NCBI GenBank assembly: GCA_011033025.1
Contig: WFMF01000083.1
Span: forward strand, 310,001-374,000
DNA from: Beroe forskalii
Taxonomy: Eukaryota; Ctenophora; Nuda; Beroida; Beroidae
Direction of reading: 5' to 3'
Length of the DNA: 64,000 nt
The translations under genes were made by a program, and so were the position numbers. Shown piece after piece: positions 1 to 9,537 of this stretch (positions are counted from its first letter, which is position 1; each line of letters opens with the position of its first letter). Under the pieces are notes generated by a model. It had not been told where the DNA came from and searched no databases. It was given only the letters and a program-made list of their open reading frames with translations.

Positions 1-660
1 GTTTTTGAAACTGAAAGCTCATCATCCCCATGCCATTGGCCCAAATTGGTGGGGAATCTTCATAACAAAGATTTATCTAAATTATGTGTTTGGGTTAAAA
101 TATATAATGTTATCATGATTATGTATTATATCGCATTTATTTAATTTTAAATGTGTGGATACAGGATGGATAGTGGATACCATTTCAAACAAACGTATCA
201 GTATGCGCGGCGTCCTGACATGTTATTTATATGCCATTGTCTATACGCCGCGCACACAAAAGATGCGCAAACTGCAGTTAGAACTGCCCCTGTTAGTGTT
301 ACTCAGTGAATACTTCAACCTGTATACACTGACAGTTTTATTTTATTGAAAGTTGTGATACTCGTAAACAAATGATAATTTCGACAAAAATATTGAAAAC
401 AGAATCTGTTGAAGTTGATTATCCATCATTTCATCTTTTGAAAACAGGATTATGATTCTTTGAATTACAGAAATATATTTTCATAAAAGCTGCATTTAAA
501 ATTGAACAACATCGGAGTTTAATATTTAATGAACAATATTATTTGAAATTGCGTTTTACAGCTTCGTCGGTTTCGCTAAGGCACCATTCTTCAAAAACAG
601 ATCCGCTCAAGTCGGAAAATCAACTTTAATTGCGAATTTGCTCCAAAATTTTGATTTGTC
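1..660. other. AT-rich intergenic, no gene seen
   Basis: No open frame here looks like a gene. The one visible structure is a short inverted repeat, TGCGCGGCGT at 204-213 and ACGCCGCGCA at 245-254. It resembles the GC-rich ends of the foldback elements near 35.4 kb and 50.9 kb, so it may be a small relic of that family. Confidence 0.5.
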
Positions 661-667
661 CGTTTTG

Positions 668-1260
668 TTAAAATGTTAAACGTAAGTGCATCTCTTCGGA
701 GTGCGCGTGCCTCTTTTTTGAGTATGCGTGCATCCTTTGGGAGTGCATTTGCGTGCGTACATTCATTTGGAGTGCGTTGCATCTCTTTGGAGTGCCGCGT
801 GCATTCCTTTGCGTGCATTCGCTGGAGTGCGCGTGCATTCCTTTGAGTGCGCGTGCATTTGCGCGTGCATTCCTTTGAGTGCGCGTGCATTCCTGGTGTG
901 CGTGCATTCCTTTGGAGTGCGCGTGCATTCCCTTTGGAGTGCGGGTGCATTCCTTTGAGTGCGCGTATTCCTTTGGAGTGCGCGTGCATTCCTTTGGATT
1001 GAGCGTGCATTCCTTTTGAGTGCGCGCATTCCTTTGGGCGCGTGCATTTTTGCGCGTGCATTCCTTTGAGTGCGCGTGCATTTGGATGAAAGCATTGCAT
1101 TCCTTCGGCGTGCACGTGCATTCCTTTGGCGTGCACGTGCATTCCTTTGGCGTGCACGTGCATTCCTTTGGCGTGCACGTGCATTCCTTTGGATTGCGCG
1201 TGCATTCCTTTTGCGTGCACGTGCATTCCTTTGGCTAGTGCGCGTGCATCTCTTTGGGAT
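668..1260. repeat. 21-bp minisatellite (GCGTGCACGTGCATTCCTTTG-like)
   Basis: This is a tandem array built on GTGCATTCCTTTGG with a variable GCGTGCACGC/GAGTGCGC linker. The unit is exactly 21 bp in the cleanest part (about 1,105-1,190) and irregular (18-27 bp) elsewhere. Because 21 is a multiple of three, it creates long open frames on both strands (KGMHVHA-like or FGVHVHS-like repeats). These follow from the repeat period and are not genes. Confidence 0.9.
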
Positions 1261-2240
1261 GGGGCCGGGTTGTCGGCAGACAAGGACCGGGGTTTGGGCC
1301 CTAACCAGGACCGGACCCTGGTTACGCGCGCGGCAAGCGCGATCCGACGCCCCTGGTTATAGTTAGGGGAAGCCGGGGTTTGTGTGCATCCCTTCGGAGT
1401 ACGCGCGCCGCATTTCTTATTGGAACGCGACGTGCGCGCGCAAGCCTAGCCCTGCATGCGTTTTGTCAAATATTAAACAAACGCATGGGCCGACGGGCCG
1501 TTACCGGGTCAAAAAACGCGAACGTCCGCGTCTGCGTCGCGTCCGACAAGCAAAAAAGCGAATTCCCCTTAAACCAAGGGCGTTGCGACGCAATTATGCT
1601 TAAGTTTAGCGCCGTGCACTCCGTGCGCGATTTAAGGTCCTGGTTACTGGTTAGGGCAAAATGCGAGATTCGCTATCATTGTCGAGCCGCGCAGTCGTCG
1701 TTTCGTTAAGTTCTCAAAACTTGGCGATGAGTGATATCGCGTTGGATAGTACACGCAATATTCCTATATCATACGTGTCCAACAATTGGTTATTGCTGCT
1801 GATGTTTCTATCACTAATTCGCTTATTGACGTACTGTTGCGTTGTAAATTTGCTCAATGAATCATTGTTCTTTCGTTATCCTTCCTAGAATGAATCTCAT
1901 TGTTACAGCTAATGAGGTTTTCGTGCCACTGACATTGTAGCATATAAAAGGGTAGTCTTTCTCAGAACTACATCCACAGAAGCTCTTAATGTATTTGCCA
2001 TAATTTGGTGATTAGTATGTACATTGCAGCTATAAGAATTTGACAAGAAGCATGGCAAAAAGTTTTCAAATATAGCTTTATTTGATCTTATAGGCAAGCA
2101 TTATCGGAAATAAAGCGCCTGCCAAATGGGAATACAGGATCAATTTTGTTGCAACATAATTTGCATCTAATGAATTAATTCACTGCAAACATTTTTAGAT
2201 CCCGGCCCGCCCATTAACCGTACCGTCTGCCAGGTATGCA
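1261..2240. other. Intergenic, partly GC-rich, no gene seen
   Basis: From 1,261 to about 1,710 the sequence is clearly more GC-rich than its surroundings and rich in CGCG. It then returns to AT-rich. No domain is recognisable in any frame. The last 200 bases include the upstream region of the TMED gene. Confidence 0.4.
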
Positions 2241-2242
2241 AG

Positions 2243-2878
2243 ATGTTTTGCCTCTTATTGTCAGCAATTGTCGGCAGTGTTGTATCAGTGGAGATGACCT
2301 TCACCCTACAAGAACATGAAGTGCAATGCTTCCACGAGAATATTGCCAAAGACACTGAGTTTACCTTGGAGTACCAGGTGATCTCCGGGGGCCACTTTGA
2401 CATTGACTGCAACTTGGTGTCACCTAACTCCAAGGCCCTGTACAAGGAACAGCGTAAGCAGTACGATAGCTTCACCCACAAAACCGTGGAAAGTGGCGAG
2501 TACACATTCTGTTTCAGCAATGAGTTCTCCACATTCGCTCACAAGACCGTGTATTTTGACCTGGATTTGGGTGGGGACGACTCAATAGGATTCGATGAGG
2601 AGGGGGGAGAGGAAGGAGCTCACGCTACTGCCCTCACGCAGCTTGAATCATCGGCTTACTCAATCCACGAGTCCTTGAGACTCGTTGTAGACTATCAGAA
2701 CCATCATAGGCTCAAGGAACGGATAGGGAGAGAGGTTGCAGAATACCTTTGCGAGAGAGTTCAGAACTGGTCGATCGGGCAAACTGTCCTGATTGTAATC
2801 GTCGCTTTTGGACAAGTGTTCATGTTGCGGAAGTTGTTCGATAAGCCAGTTGCAAGGACTGGTAAAGTAGGAATCTAA
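2243..2878 (+). CDS. p24 family cargo receptor (TMED, gamma type)
   Basis: A 211-residue single-exon protein of the p24/TMED family, type I membrane proteins that cycle between ER and Golgi and help load cargo, including GPI-anchored proteins, into COPI and COPII vesicles. Seen in order: a hydrophobic signal peptide (1-16, MFCLLLSAIVGSVVS); a GOLD domain (about 17-110) with the conserved cysteine pair C29 (VQCFHE) and C90 (YTFCFS); an acidic linker; a coiled-coil stretch (about 130-175); one transmembrane helix (about 178-196) with the family's GQVF at its end; and a short tail beginning RKLF and ending KVGI. The RVGS-like end favours the gamma branch (TMED1/3/5/7). Length is normal for the family. 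The usual FF or KK tail signals are replaced by LF and a single K, so coatomer binding may be weak. An acceptor-like CAG ends 9 nt before the ATG, so a 5'-UTR intron is possible. Family confidence is high; the exact orthologue is uncertain. Confidence 0.93.
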   Translation: MFCLLLSAIVGSVVSVEMTFTLQEHEVQCFHENIAKDTEFTLEYQVISGGHFDIDCNLVSPNSKALYKEQRKQYDSFTHKTVESGEYTFCFSNEFSTFAHKTVYFDLDLGGDDSIGFDEEGGEEGAHATALTQLESSAYSIHESLRLVVDYQNHHRLKERIGREVAEYLCERVQNWSIGQTVLIVIVAFGQVFMLRKLFDKPVARTGKVGI

Positions 2879-3269
2879 ATTTCAGTTGCTATTTTTATAC
2901 TTTAATGAGACCCGTATTTTGTTGATATGGTAGAGTTTATTTATTTCGGTTGTATGTATTGATTTTCTTTCCTGATATGTGCTATTTTGGCTGATGGTTT
3001 GTCTTTTAAATGTGTATTTCTGATTGACTATCGATATTTGTGGATACATTTGATTGAAAAATAGGTCGCAACCAGTTCAAAATGCGTGACAAGTGAGTTG
3101 CTGTGGGTTTATCTTAAGGTTTTTCAGGTTTATCTAATGAAAAAGGATTTCTTTCCTACGACTGGATTCGGAATGAACATAATTTAGCCCTTATGTTGCA
3201 TAGACTGTTTATTTTGCTATCTAATATTTTGGTTTAAGTTCTATTATTGTATTACGAGAGAACTTGAAA

Positions 3270-3275
3270 AATAAA
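3270..3275 (+). terminator. Likely polyadenylation signal of TMED gene
   Basis: AATAAA about 390 bp after the TMED stop codon and before the PDI-1 start, in AT-rich sequence with T-rich DNA following. It is the first canonical hexamer after the stop that I noticed. Confidence 0.5.
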
Positions 3276-3499
3276 TATATTTGAAAATTGTTTTATTATT
3301 ATCTTCAACAATAAATCTTTGATGTTTCAATGTTACTGGATATATTCACGTTAGAATAAGGTCTAAACTTCTGATTCTATTGTTCACTACGTAAATTGTG
3401 ATATTTCTGCTGTTATTTCTTATAAACTAACTATTTGGATCTCTGATTATCAGTCAAGATACAATAGTTATTTCTAACGAATCCTTCTCTTTTCTAGCA

Positions 3500-6400
3500 A
3501 TGAAGTGTCTGCTCGTGGCAGCCCTGTTTCTCGTGGCAGTACGCGCTGCTGAGATTACAGAGGAGGAAAATGTCCTGGTTCTCACTGATGAGAACTTTGA
3601 TGAGGCAATCGCCACCCACAAGCACATTCTCGTGGAATTCTGTGAGTTAAAACGCAGAGTCGTCATTAGTGCTCCGGGTGTATTTCTTCAGAATTCCTGA
3701 TGCGGTATTATTCACTCGAATTCACTCCTAATTTAAGTTTTTAACCCCTGGGATCTCACAGACGCCCCGTGGTGCGGACACTGTCAAGCCTTGGCTCCTG
3801 AGTACGCTAAAGCTGCCACCCAACTGAAGGAGGAGGAATCCGAAATAAAACTAGCCAAGGTAACTACTTTCTAAATTCCTTGAGTAATCCATTTTTCATT
3901 ACTATTCGAATATGAAATGGTACCTAGTACTCAATCAGCAATGATGAAATGAATCAATTACTTCATAATTTTCTCCTAGTATGAAAGTAATACTTTACAT
4001 CAGTTAATTATCTAACTAATTATTTAATTATCTAACTGCCCCCAAGGTTGATGCGACTCCTGACTCCATGAAGGATATCGCTGAGAAGTACGAGGTCGAG
4101 GGTTTCCCCACCATCAAATTCTTCTCTGACGGCTCCGTCAAGGATTTCGCTGGTGGCAGGACGGGTGAGGAGATCGTAGCATGGCTGAAGAAGAAGATGG
4201 GTGCTCCCTACACTGTCGTCAGCACTGTGGCGGATGTGACTGAGCATGTGGCTGCAGAGAGCCATGTTCTGCTCGGAGCATTCAAGGTAAGATTTTACCA
4301 AATCATAGCAAGAAAAAGGGTATGAATTTCCTCTCAGAAAATCTCAGAATATGCCGAGTATTATATAAGTATATACCACGAAATTCCAAAATATACCAAG
4401 CTGTTATGACAAGTTTTCTGCAAGTTCTAACCCGTATTTTCCTCAGGATCTCACTGGAGAGCCTGCTGTAGCTTACATCACTGTCGCAAAAGAGGAAGAT
4501 GGTCAGCTCTTCCTTATCACGGATAATGACGACGTCATGGCTGAGTTTGGGCTGGCTGATGGAGGTGTCATCGCTGTCAGAAATGTGAGTAATATAACGT
4601 TTTGAAATGGTCTTAATCCTCTTGTGATGTCTGTTTTAATATGAATGTGGATTTGGGGTACCGAACAGATCGTAGAAGTTCCCTTCATTCGTCATCAGGC
4701 GTATCCATCGTCCAGGTGTCCTTCGATTAAAAACACTGAGACATGAGTTGATCGAATCACTGCAACTTTGTACTGTGTTTTGTAGATTGAAATACCCCTG
4801 GCATTAACGAATGATCGTTATTTCAGTTCCCTGACGAACCTGAACGAGTTCCTCTGGAAGGAGCAGTCACTGCCACCTCAGTCTGGGAGCTCATGAAGAA
4901 CACCAACTTCCCTATCGTGGTAGAGATCAGTGCTGAGGTGAATTACTGAATTAACTGACATTTGATTCCAGGACAAAACCAGATATCAATATTTTAACCC
5001 CTTTCTATGTCCACAGACCTCAGTTTTTTAGCCCCATGTCACCAGACACAGGATCTTTAAATTCTTTTGACTTCCCCCTTTCCTTTTTCAATTTCCCAGA
5101 CCTCCGTTTTTTTACCCCATCCTTCCCCAGACTTCACATGATCTATTAACCCCTTTCCTTCCCCAGACCTCACACAGGATCTTCTCTGACGACGTGAGAG
5201 TGCACCACCTTCTCTTTGTGGATAAGACTAGCGAGGGGTACGAGACTCTGATGAGTGGGTTCCGGGAGGTAGCGAGGAAGTTTAACCACGAGATCCTCCA
5301 CATTATCGTAGATGTGAACAGTGAGGATACTGTCCATGTGTTGGAGTATTTTGATTTGGAGAAGACGGATGCGCCAGTGGATAGGATCGTTAATCTGAAA
5401 GGTTGACATTGCATTTCCCTTAAACATCATAATAATTATGTGAAGCAAACTTTCTTAAATTCGACAATCAACAAGGATGATACCGCTAATAATCTGTGAA
5501 TATCAAAGTCCCCCCTCCCTCTCAGCTGAAAGAAAACATGAAGAAGTTCAGCCCTGACTTCACCGAGATGACAGTAGAAAACCTGTCTACCTTCGCTCAG
5601 GACTTCCTGGACGGGAAACTCAAAGCTACCTTCGCTTCGGAGGAGCTCCCCGAAGATTGGGATGTCAATCCCGTCAAGGTGCATTTCAGATAGTTATTGA
5701 TTGGGATGCCAATCCCGTCAAGGTGCATTTCAGATTGTTATTGAGTGGGACTTCCTAAATAAGTCAAAGCTTATGCCATTTCTCTCGTTTCCCTCTTCGG
5801 TACGCTCCCTTGACCGCTCAGCTCAGGCCATGAATTCCCCTAACACTAAGTTCAACCTATTCTATTTTCAACAAGGTGCTCGTGGGAAGCAATCTGGAAG
5901 AGGTGGCAAGGGATGAGACTAAGGATGTCCTGGTGGAGTTCTACGCGCCATGGTGCGGACATTGCCAAAAGCTGGAACCTATCTGGAATGAGCTAGGTAA
6001 GATAAGAGGAATGAACAGGAAATTATTGACAATTTATCATTGATAACTTATAATTAGAAACCAAACTGACATCACTTTCCTTCCTTAATCGAATTATCAC
6101 TCTCATTGCAATCGGTTTACCACCTTGGTCTTTTCATTGATTAGTCACATTCCTTGATTCTTTCCCGCTCTCCTGTATTCTGATGATTGAAGTAAATTCT
6201 AATTTTCCTCTAATTGTATTCTATCCTACTTTCCTTAATTCTTTTCCTTGATTCTCTCCCACTTTTCTTTATTCTCCTACTTTCCATGATTTTGTCCCAC
6301 TTTCCTTGATTCTCTCCCACTTGATTCTGTCCCACTTTCCTTTGCCTCGTGACATCCCCTTCATCAGGTGAGAAGTACAAGGACCATCCTACCGTTGTCA

Positions 6401-6976
6401 TTGCGAAGTGTGACGCTACTGCTAATGAGTTCGATGGAATTACCGTGGAATCCTTCCCCACTATCAAGTTCTTCCCCAAAGCGTCCGGACCTAAGGTTTG
6501 TTATAAGTTTCCGGAAATTATCGACATTATAACCCACAGTTCAGGGTTGTTTTGATTTGCAAATTCGAACGTCGTAGCTTTTTCTCAGAGTCTGTTGATT
6601 AACACCCTTTCAATGTAAACAGTGCGCTCTCAATACAATAGTTCATAACCCTATTTTTGCATAGTATCCTTACTGAAACCAACATACATGAATTGCACTG
6701 TCTGGCACAGCTATATTTGCAAGTTCTCCCTAACTCAGCTATTTCTGCAATAACCTCTAACTCTCCTCACTACAGATGGTGAAGTACACCGGAAAACGGA
6801 CGCTGGAGGACTTCGTTGCCTTCCTGGAAGGACCTCACGATGATCTGCCTGAAGATGACGGTGTCCCTGAACATGAGGATGAGGACGAGGAAGAGGATGA
6901 TGATGAGGACGAGGATTATGATGAAGAAGAAGAAGATGAGGATGATCATCCAGAAGATTTTAGAGATGAGTTGTAG
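3500..6976 (+). CDS. Protein disulfide isomerase 1 (PDIA1/P4HB-like, ten exons)
   Basis: ER oxidoreductase that forms and reshuffles disulfides; in animals this family is also the beta subunit of prolyl 4-hydroxylase. Joined exons: 3500-3641, 3762-3859, 4047-4286, 4447-4584, 4827-4937, 5167-5388, 5526-5678, 5876-5996, 6368-6495, 6776-6976. They give 517 codons plus a stop with no frame break. Seen: signal peptide [16 protein letters not shown]; a domain with YAPWCGHC; b and b' domains; a linker with LPEDWD; a' domain with YAPWCGHC; the conserved cis-proline contexts GFPTIKFF and SFPTIKFF; a long Asp/Glu-rich tail; and RDEL as the ER-retrieval signal. The exon 6/7 junction is the least certain: the phase-0 pair 5388/5526 is used here, but the paralogue is phase 1 at this place. 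It has one intron (5679-5875) that PDI-2 lacks. A possible non-coding exon ends near 3090. Family assignment is very secure. Confidence 0.93.
4990..5166 (+). repeat. Tandem array of decoy 3' splice sites before PDI-1 exon 6
   Basis: Intron 5 ends with several diverged copies of the exon 6 boundary. Acceptor-like segments are CCACAG|ACCTC near 5,017, ACCAG|ACACAGGATCT near 5,046, TCCCAG|ACCTCC near 5,101, CCCCAG|ACTTCAC near 5,133, and the real CCCCAG|ACCTCACACAGG at 5,166/5,167. Pyrimidine blocks (ACCCCTTTCC) and the exon start (CACAGGATCT) are repeated too. This looks like repeated local duplication of the acceptor. Confidence 0.7.
5657..5744 (+). repeat. 44-bp tandem duplication containing the exon 7 donor of PDI-1
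   Basis: Two adjacent 44-bp copies (5657-5700 and 5701-5744) begin TTGGGATG, contain GTCAAGGTGCATTTC and differ at two bases. Each holds the last coding bases of exon 7 plus the GTGCAT donor. Reading through the first donor meets TAG within five codons, so only the first donor keeps the frame. Confidence 0.95.
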
Positions 6977-7678
6977 GTGTCTAACCCACATATCCCTGGA
7001 TTCTGGGCAAGTATTTTCACTGTTAAATTGTTACTTGGGTATTTAGACATTTTTAAAATGTAGTTATTTAAAGTTGTTATTTGTAGATAGGTATTAGTTG
7101 TCTTGTTTATCCTTGGTTATGGATAACAATCATTTTATTTATACTAAACACTGGGCTGACGTTTGTTCCCTTTTTGTATGTATTCAGAATTTATTTGTTG
7201 GAAAAACCGTCAGACCGTTTTAATTTATTATTCAGTTATTTTCAATTTCTATCATTTTGCCATCGGATTTTAGTATTAAATAATATGTATTGGTTTTTCA
7301 TTGACATGTTTTCTTTTTATTAATCAGACTGTTTTTCTTGCGGGAACTTGATCTAATGATATTTTCGACAATGCAGAACTTTCACTGAAACTCAATGTTG
7401 CCACATGTCACAAGAGGCTTTGATTGTTAACTAGTCCCGTTAATAACAAATAAAACCTCCTGAAAGTGTTTGATTATCATTGTTTAGACAGGCTATGAGG
7501 CTATGATGGAGCCTGATTACACTGCTTTAATGAGAGTGTTTCTTCTGATTACACGTGTGTTAATGCGTGTTACACGTATTGCACACCATCTCATGTGATT
7601 TATATAAGACGCTGAAGGTGGATTTCATCCTCAGAATTTATTTAGCCCACGTCATGATTCCGTCCCGATTATCTCAGC

Positions 7679-7806
7679 GGCGTATTAGCTTAAATCCTTG
7701 GAATCCCGAAATAGTCATGACATTGACCAATCAGCGCACGAGTTGACCATCAATTCGTGCTCTGATTGGTCAATGTTTCACGGACCTGTGGGTAAGCTAA
7801 TACGCC
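7679..7806. mobile_element. Foldback (MITE-like) element with paired CCAAT boxes, copy A
   Basis: Outer inverted arms GGCGTATTAGCTTA (7679-7692) and TAAGCTAATACGCC (7793-7806) enclose an inner inverted pair: CATTGACCAATCAGCGCACG from 7721, and GTGCTCTGATTGGTCAATG ending near 7775. No coding capacity. Related copies lie near 8.45, 44.16, 50.85 and 60.76 kb. The small size, inverted arms and dispersion suggest a non-autonomous DNA transposon. No clear target duplication was found. Confidence 0.7.
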
Positions 7807-8422
7807 GTCAATTACCGTCTATCAGCATTGAGTTTCGTGTCATTGGCTGTATTACAAAATAGAAGCTAGATTCTTTTCCCCATACATGGATCAAATCCAT
7901 TTTTGGAGTATTATGTGTGTATTTTAAGTTTAGATTTGTGTTTAATTTAGATAAAAAGGTGTTAGAATTATTTGTGTTTTTTTAATTTTCTCCAATATGG
8001 GACGTGTTTTTCGCAGATTTTCTAAGTAGTTCCTGTTTTCATTTTTCAGTATATATGGTGTACTTTTGTTATTTGTCTGAGACGGACTCGTCTTCTGATT
8101 CGGTATTTTCTATGAGATTGCTCGGATTTGGTTGTAGCATGTTAACTTGAACTTGTAAAATTCCTTTATTTATCAATCAAACCATTCTTCTAGGTGCGTT
8201 TGACTGCTTTTACAGCCTACATGTGAACATTCTTTAATCTTTCAGATTCAGATGATCACCATGGTTTTATTCATATGTTAAAATATAGATCACCTTCATT
8301 GGGCCTCCTTGAATTGTGCGTGTTCAATATTCATCAATTAGACCTTCTGTTATCGCTGTTACCATCGGAACCTTCTTCAGTTACATCACTCTGACTTAAA
8401 TCCTAAATCTGATTAATATCGG

Positions 8423-8530
8423 CGGCGTATAATTTTACCTGCAATCGTCATGGCATTGACCAATCAGCACTCACATTTCTGGTCAACTCGCGCGCTGATT
8501 GGTCAATGTGCACTGAACATGTGGGTAAAC
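8423..8530. mobile_element. CCAAT foldback element, copy B
   Basis: It shares GGCGTAT, GGCATTGACCAATCAGC, the inverted partner GCGCTGATTGGTCAATGTG and the end GTGGGTAAAC with copy A. The outer arm on the right is degraded. Confidence 0.6.
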
Positions 8531-8680
8531 ACCCCTCCTCACTTCCACCCCACTGTTTGCCACGCTGTAAGGACCACTGTAATGACCACGCTGTAGTTAC
8601 CACATGTAACCTTACACCACCTTAATACCTGACGTGGCGTTATAAAATATAACGGTTTAAATCCTGTGTGTCACTAGTGG

Positions 8681-8770
8681 CCAGTACACATCGTATACGT
8701 GTTATGTGGTGGCACAGTGTCGTTTGCCTACATCTTACCAGTACATATCGTATACGTGTTAAAGTTGGTG
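8681..8770. repeat. 57-bp imperfect tandem duplication
   Basis: The segment CCAGTACACATCGTATACG at 8681 recurs with one change at 8738, with related TTTGCC...CATCTTA sequence after each copy. No coding role is apparent. Confidence 0.7.
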
Positions 8771-9420
8771 TGGTAGCTCGTTTGCCACCATCTTATAATT
8801 GCAAGTCATTGATATATCAGCTTATCAGTGTAGTGTTGTTTGACTATGGACTATGTGAATGGACTATTGAACTATTTGAATTGGTGTGCTTTTAGGCAAT
8901 GACCGTAAGGCTAATTGGTTAATGATGATCTACTGTGGAGCCTATACAGTAGAACACGTAGGGTTTAATTATTGTATCATTCGCCGAGGAAATTCATTAA
9001 AACTTAAGAGAATAATTTCGGTTTTAAACTAAAGGCCTAGGTGCCGCCATACCGCTCTTATTCTTTTTTGCACTGTAAAATGTTCCCCTTGACATAGTCC
9101 CAATTTAAGACCGTTATTAGGGCCGCTACATAGTTACCTTCTATAATTGAAGGCAATTCTTTATCCAGCATTTAACAGTACATGTCCGCTTACCATTGTT
9201 CTGTTTTATAATAGGCTCTTGTTATCAACGCCATGTAACCTCCCAATGTAATAGGTTTTATCATTGTGCTCACTGCTAAGTTTAACATTTGTCAGAATGG
9301 CGTCTCGTAGTTTGTAGTTGTGCGTTTAAGTGTGAGATTGTTCAACACAAAATTTGCCAAAAATAAAAACTACTATTATTGGTTTTAATCTCCGCCGATA
9401 GCTGGCCGGAGCTGGCATCT

Positions 9421-9537
9421 ATTTTTTCTTCTCGCTAACCAATCACCGATCACTATTTCTTATCTCTAACCAATCACCGACCCTACCAATCACCGTCCAC
9501 TATTTCTTATCTTTATACAATCAAATTTGAGATAGCA
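9421..9537 (+). promoter_or_regulatory. Putative PDI-2 promoter with three CCAAT boxes
   Basis: Immediately upstream of PDI-2 the motif ACCAATCACCG occurs three times, and CACTATTTCTTATCT follows two of them, so a promoter module has been duplicated. CCAAT boxes are part of the ER-stress response element used by many chaperone genes, but the spaced CCACG half of that element is not present at the canonical distance. TTTATAC at 9512-9518 is too close to the ATG for an ordinary TATA box. The regulatory role is inferred. Confidence 0.45.

Larger units (their letters stand above)
6977..9420. other. Intergenic region between the two PDI genes
   Basis: This holds the PDI-1 3' UTR, two copies of a CCAAT-bearing foldback repeat and a 57-bp tandem duplication, listed separately. 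A candidate AATAAA lies at 7449-7454. I see no further coding exon. Confidence 0.5.

Noticed and set aside
591..1366. Long overlapping open frames on both strands with KGMHVHA or FGVHVHS repeats
   Set aside because: They arise because the minisatellite period is 21 bp; no start context, splice sites or domain.
9512..9518. TATA box TTTATAC for PDI-2
   Set aside because: Only about 20 nt before the start codon, too close for a normal TATA-driven leader.
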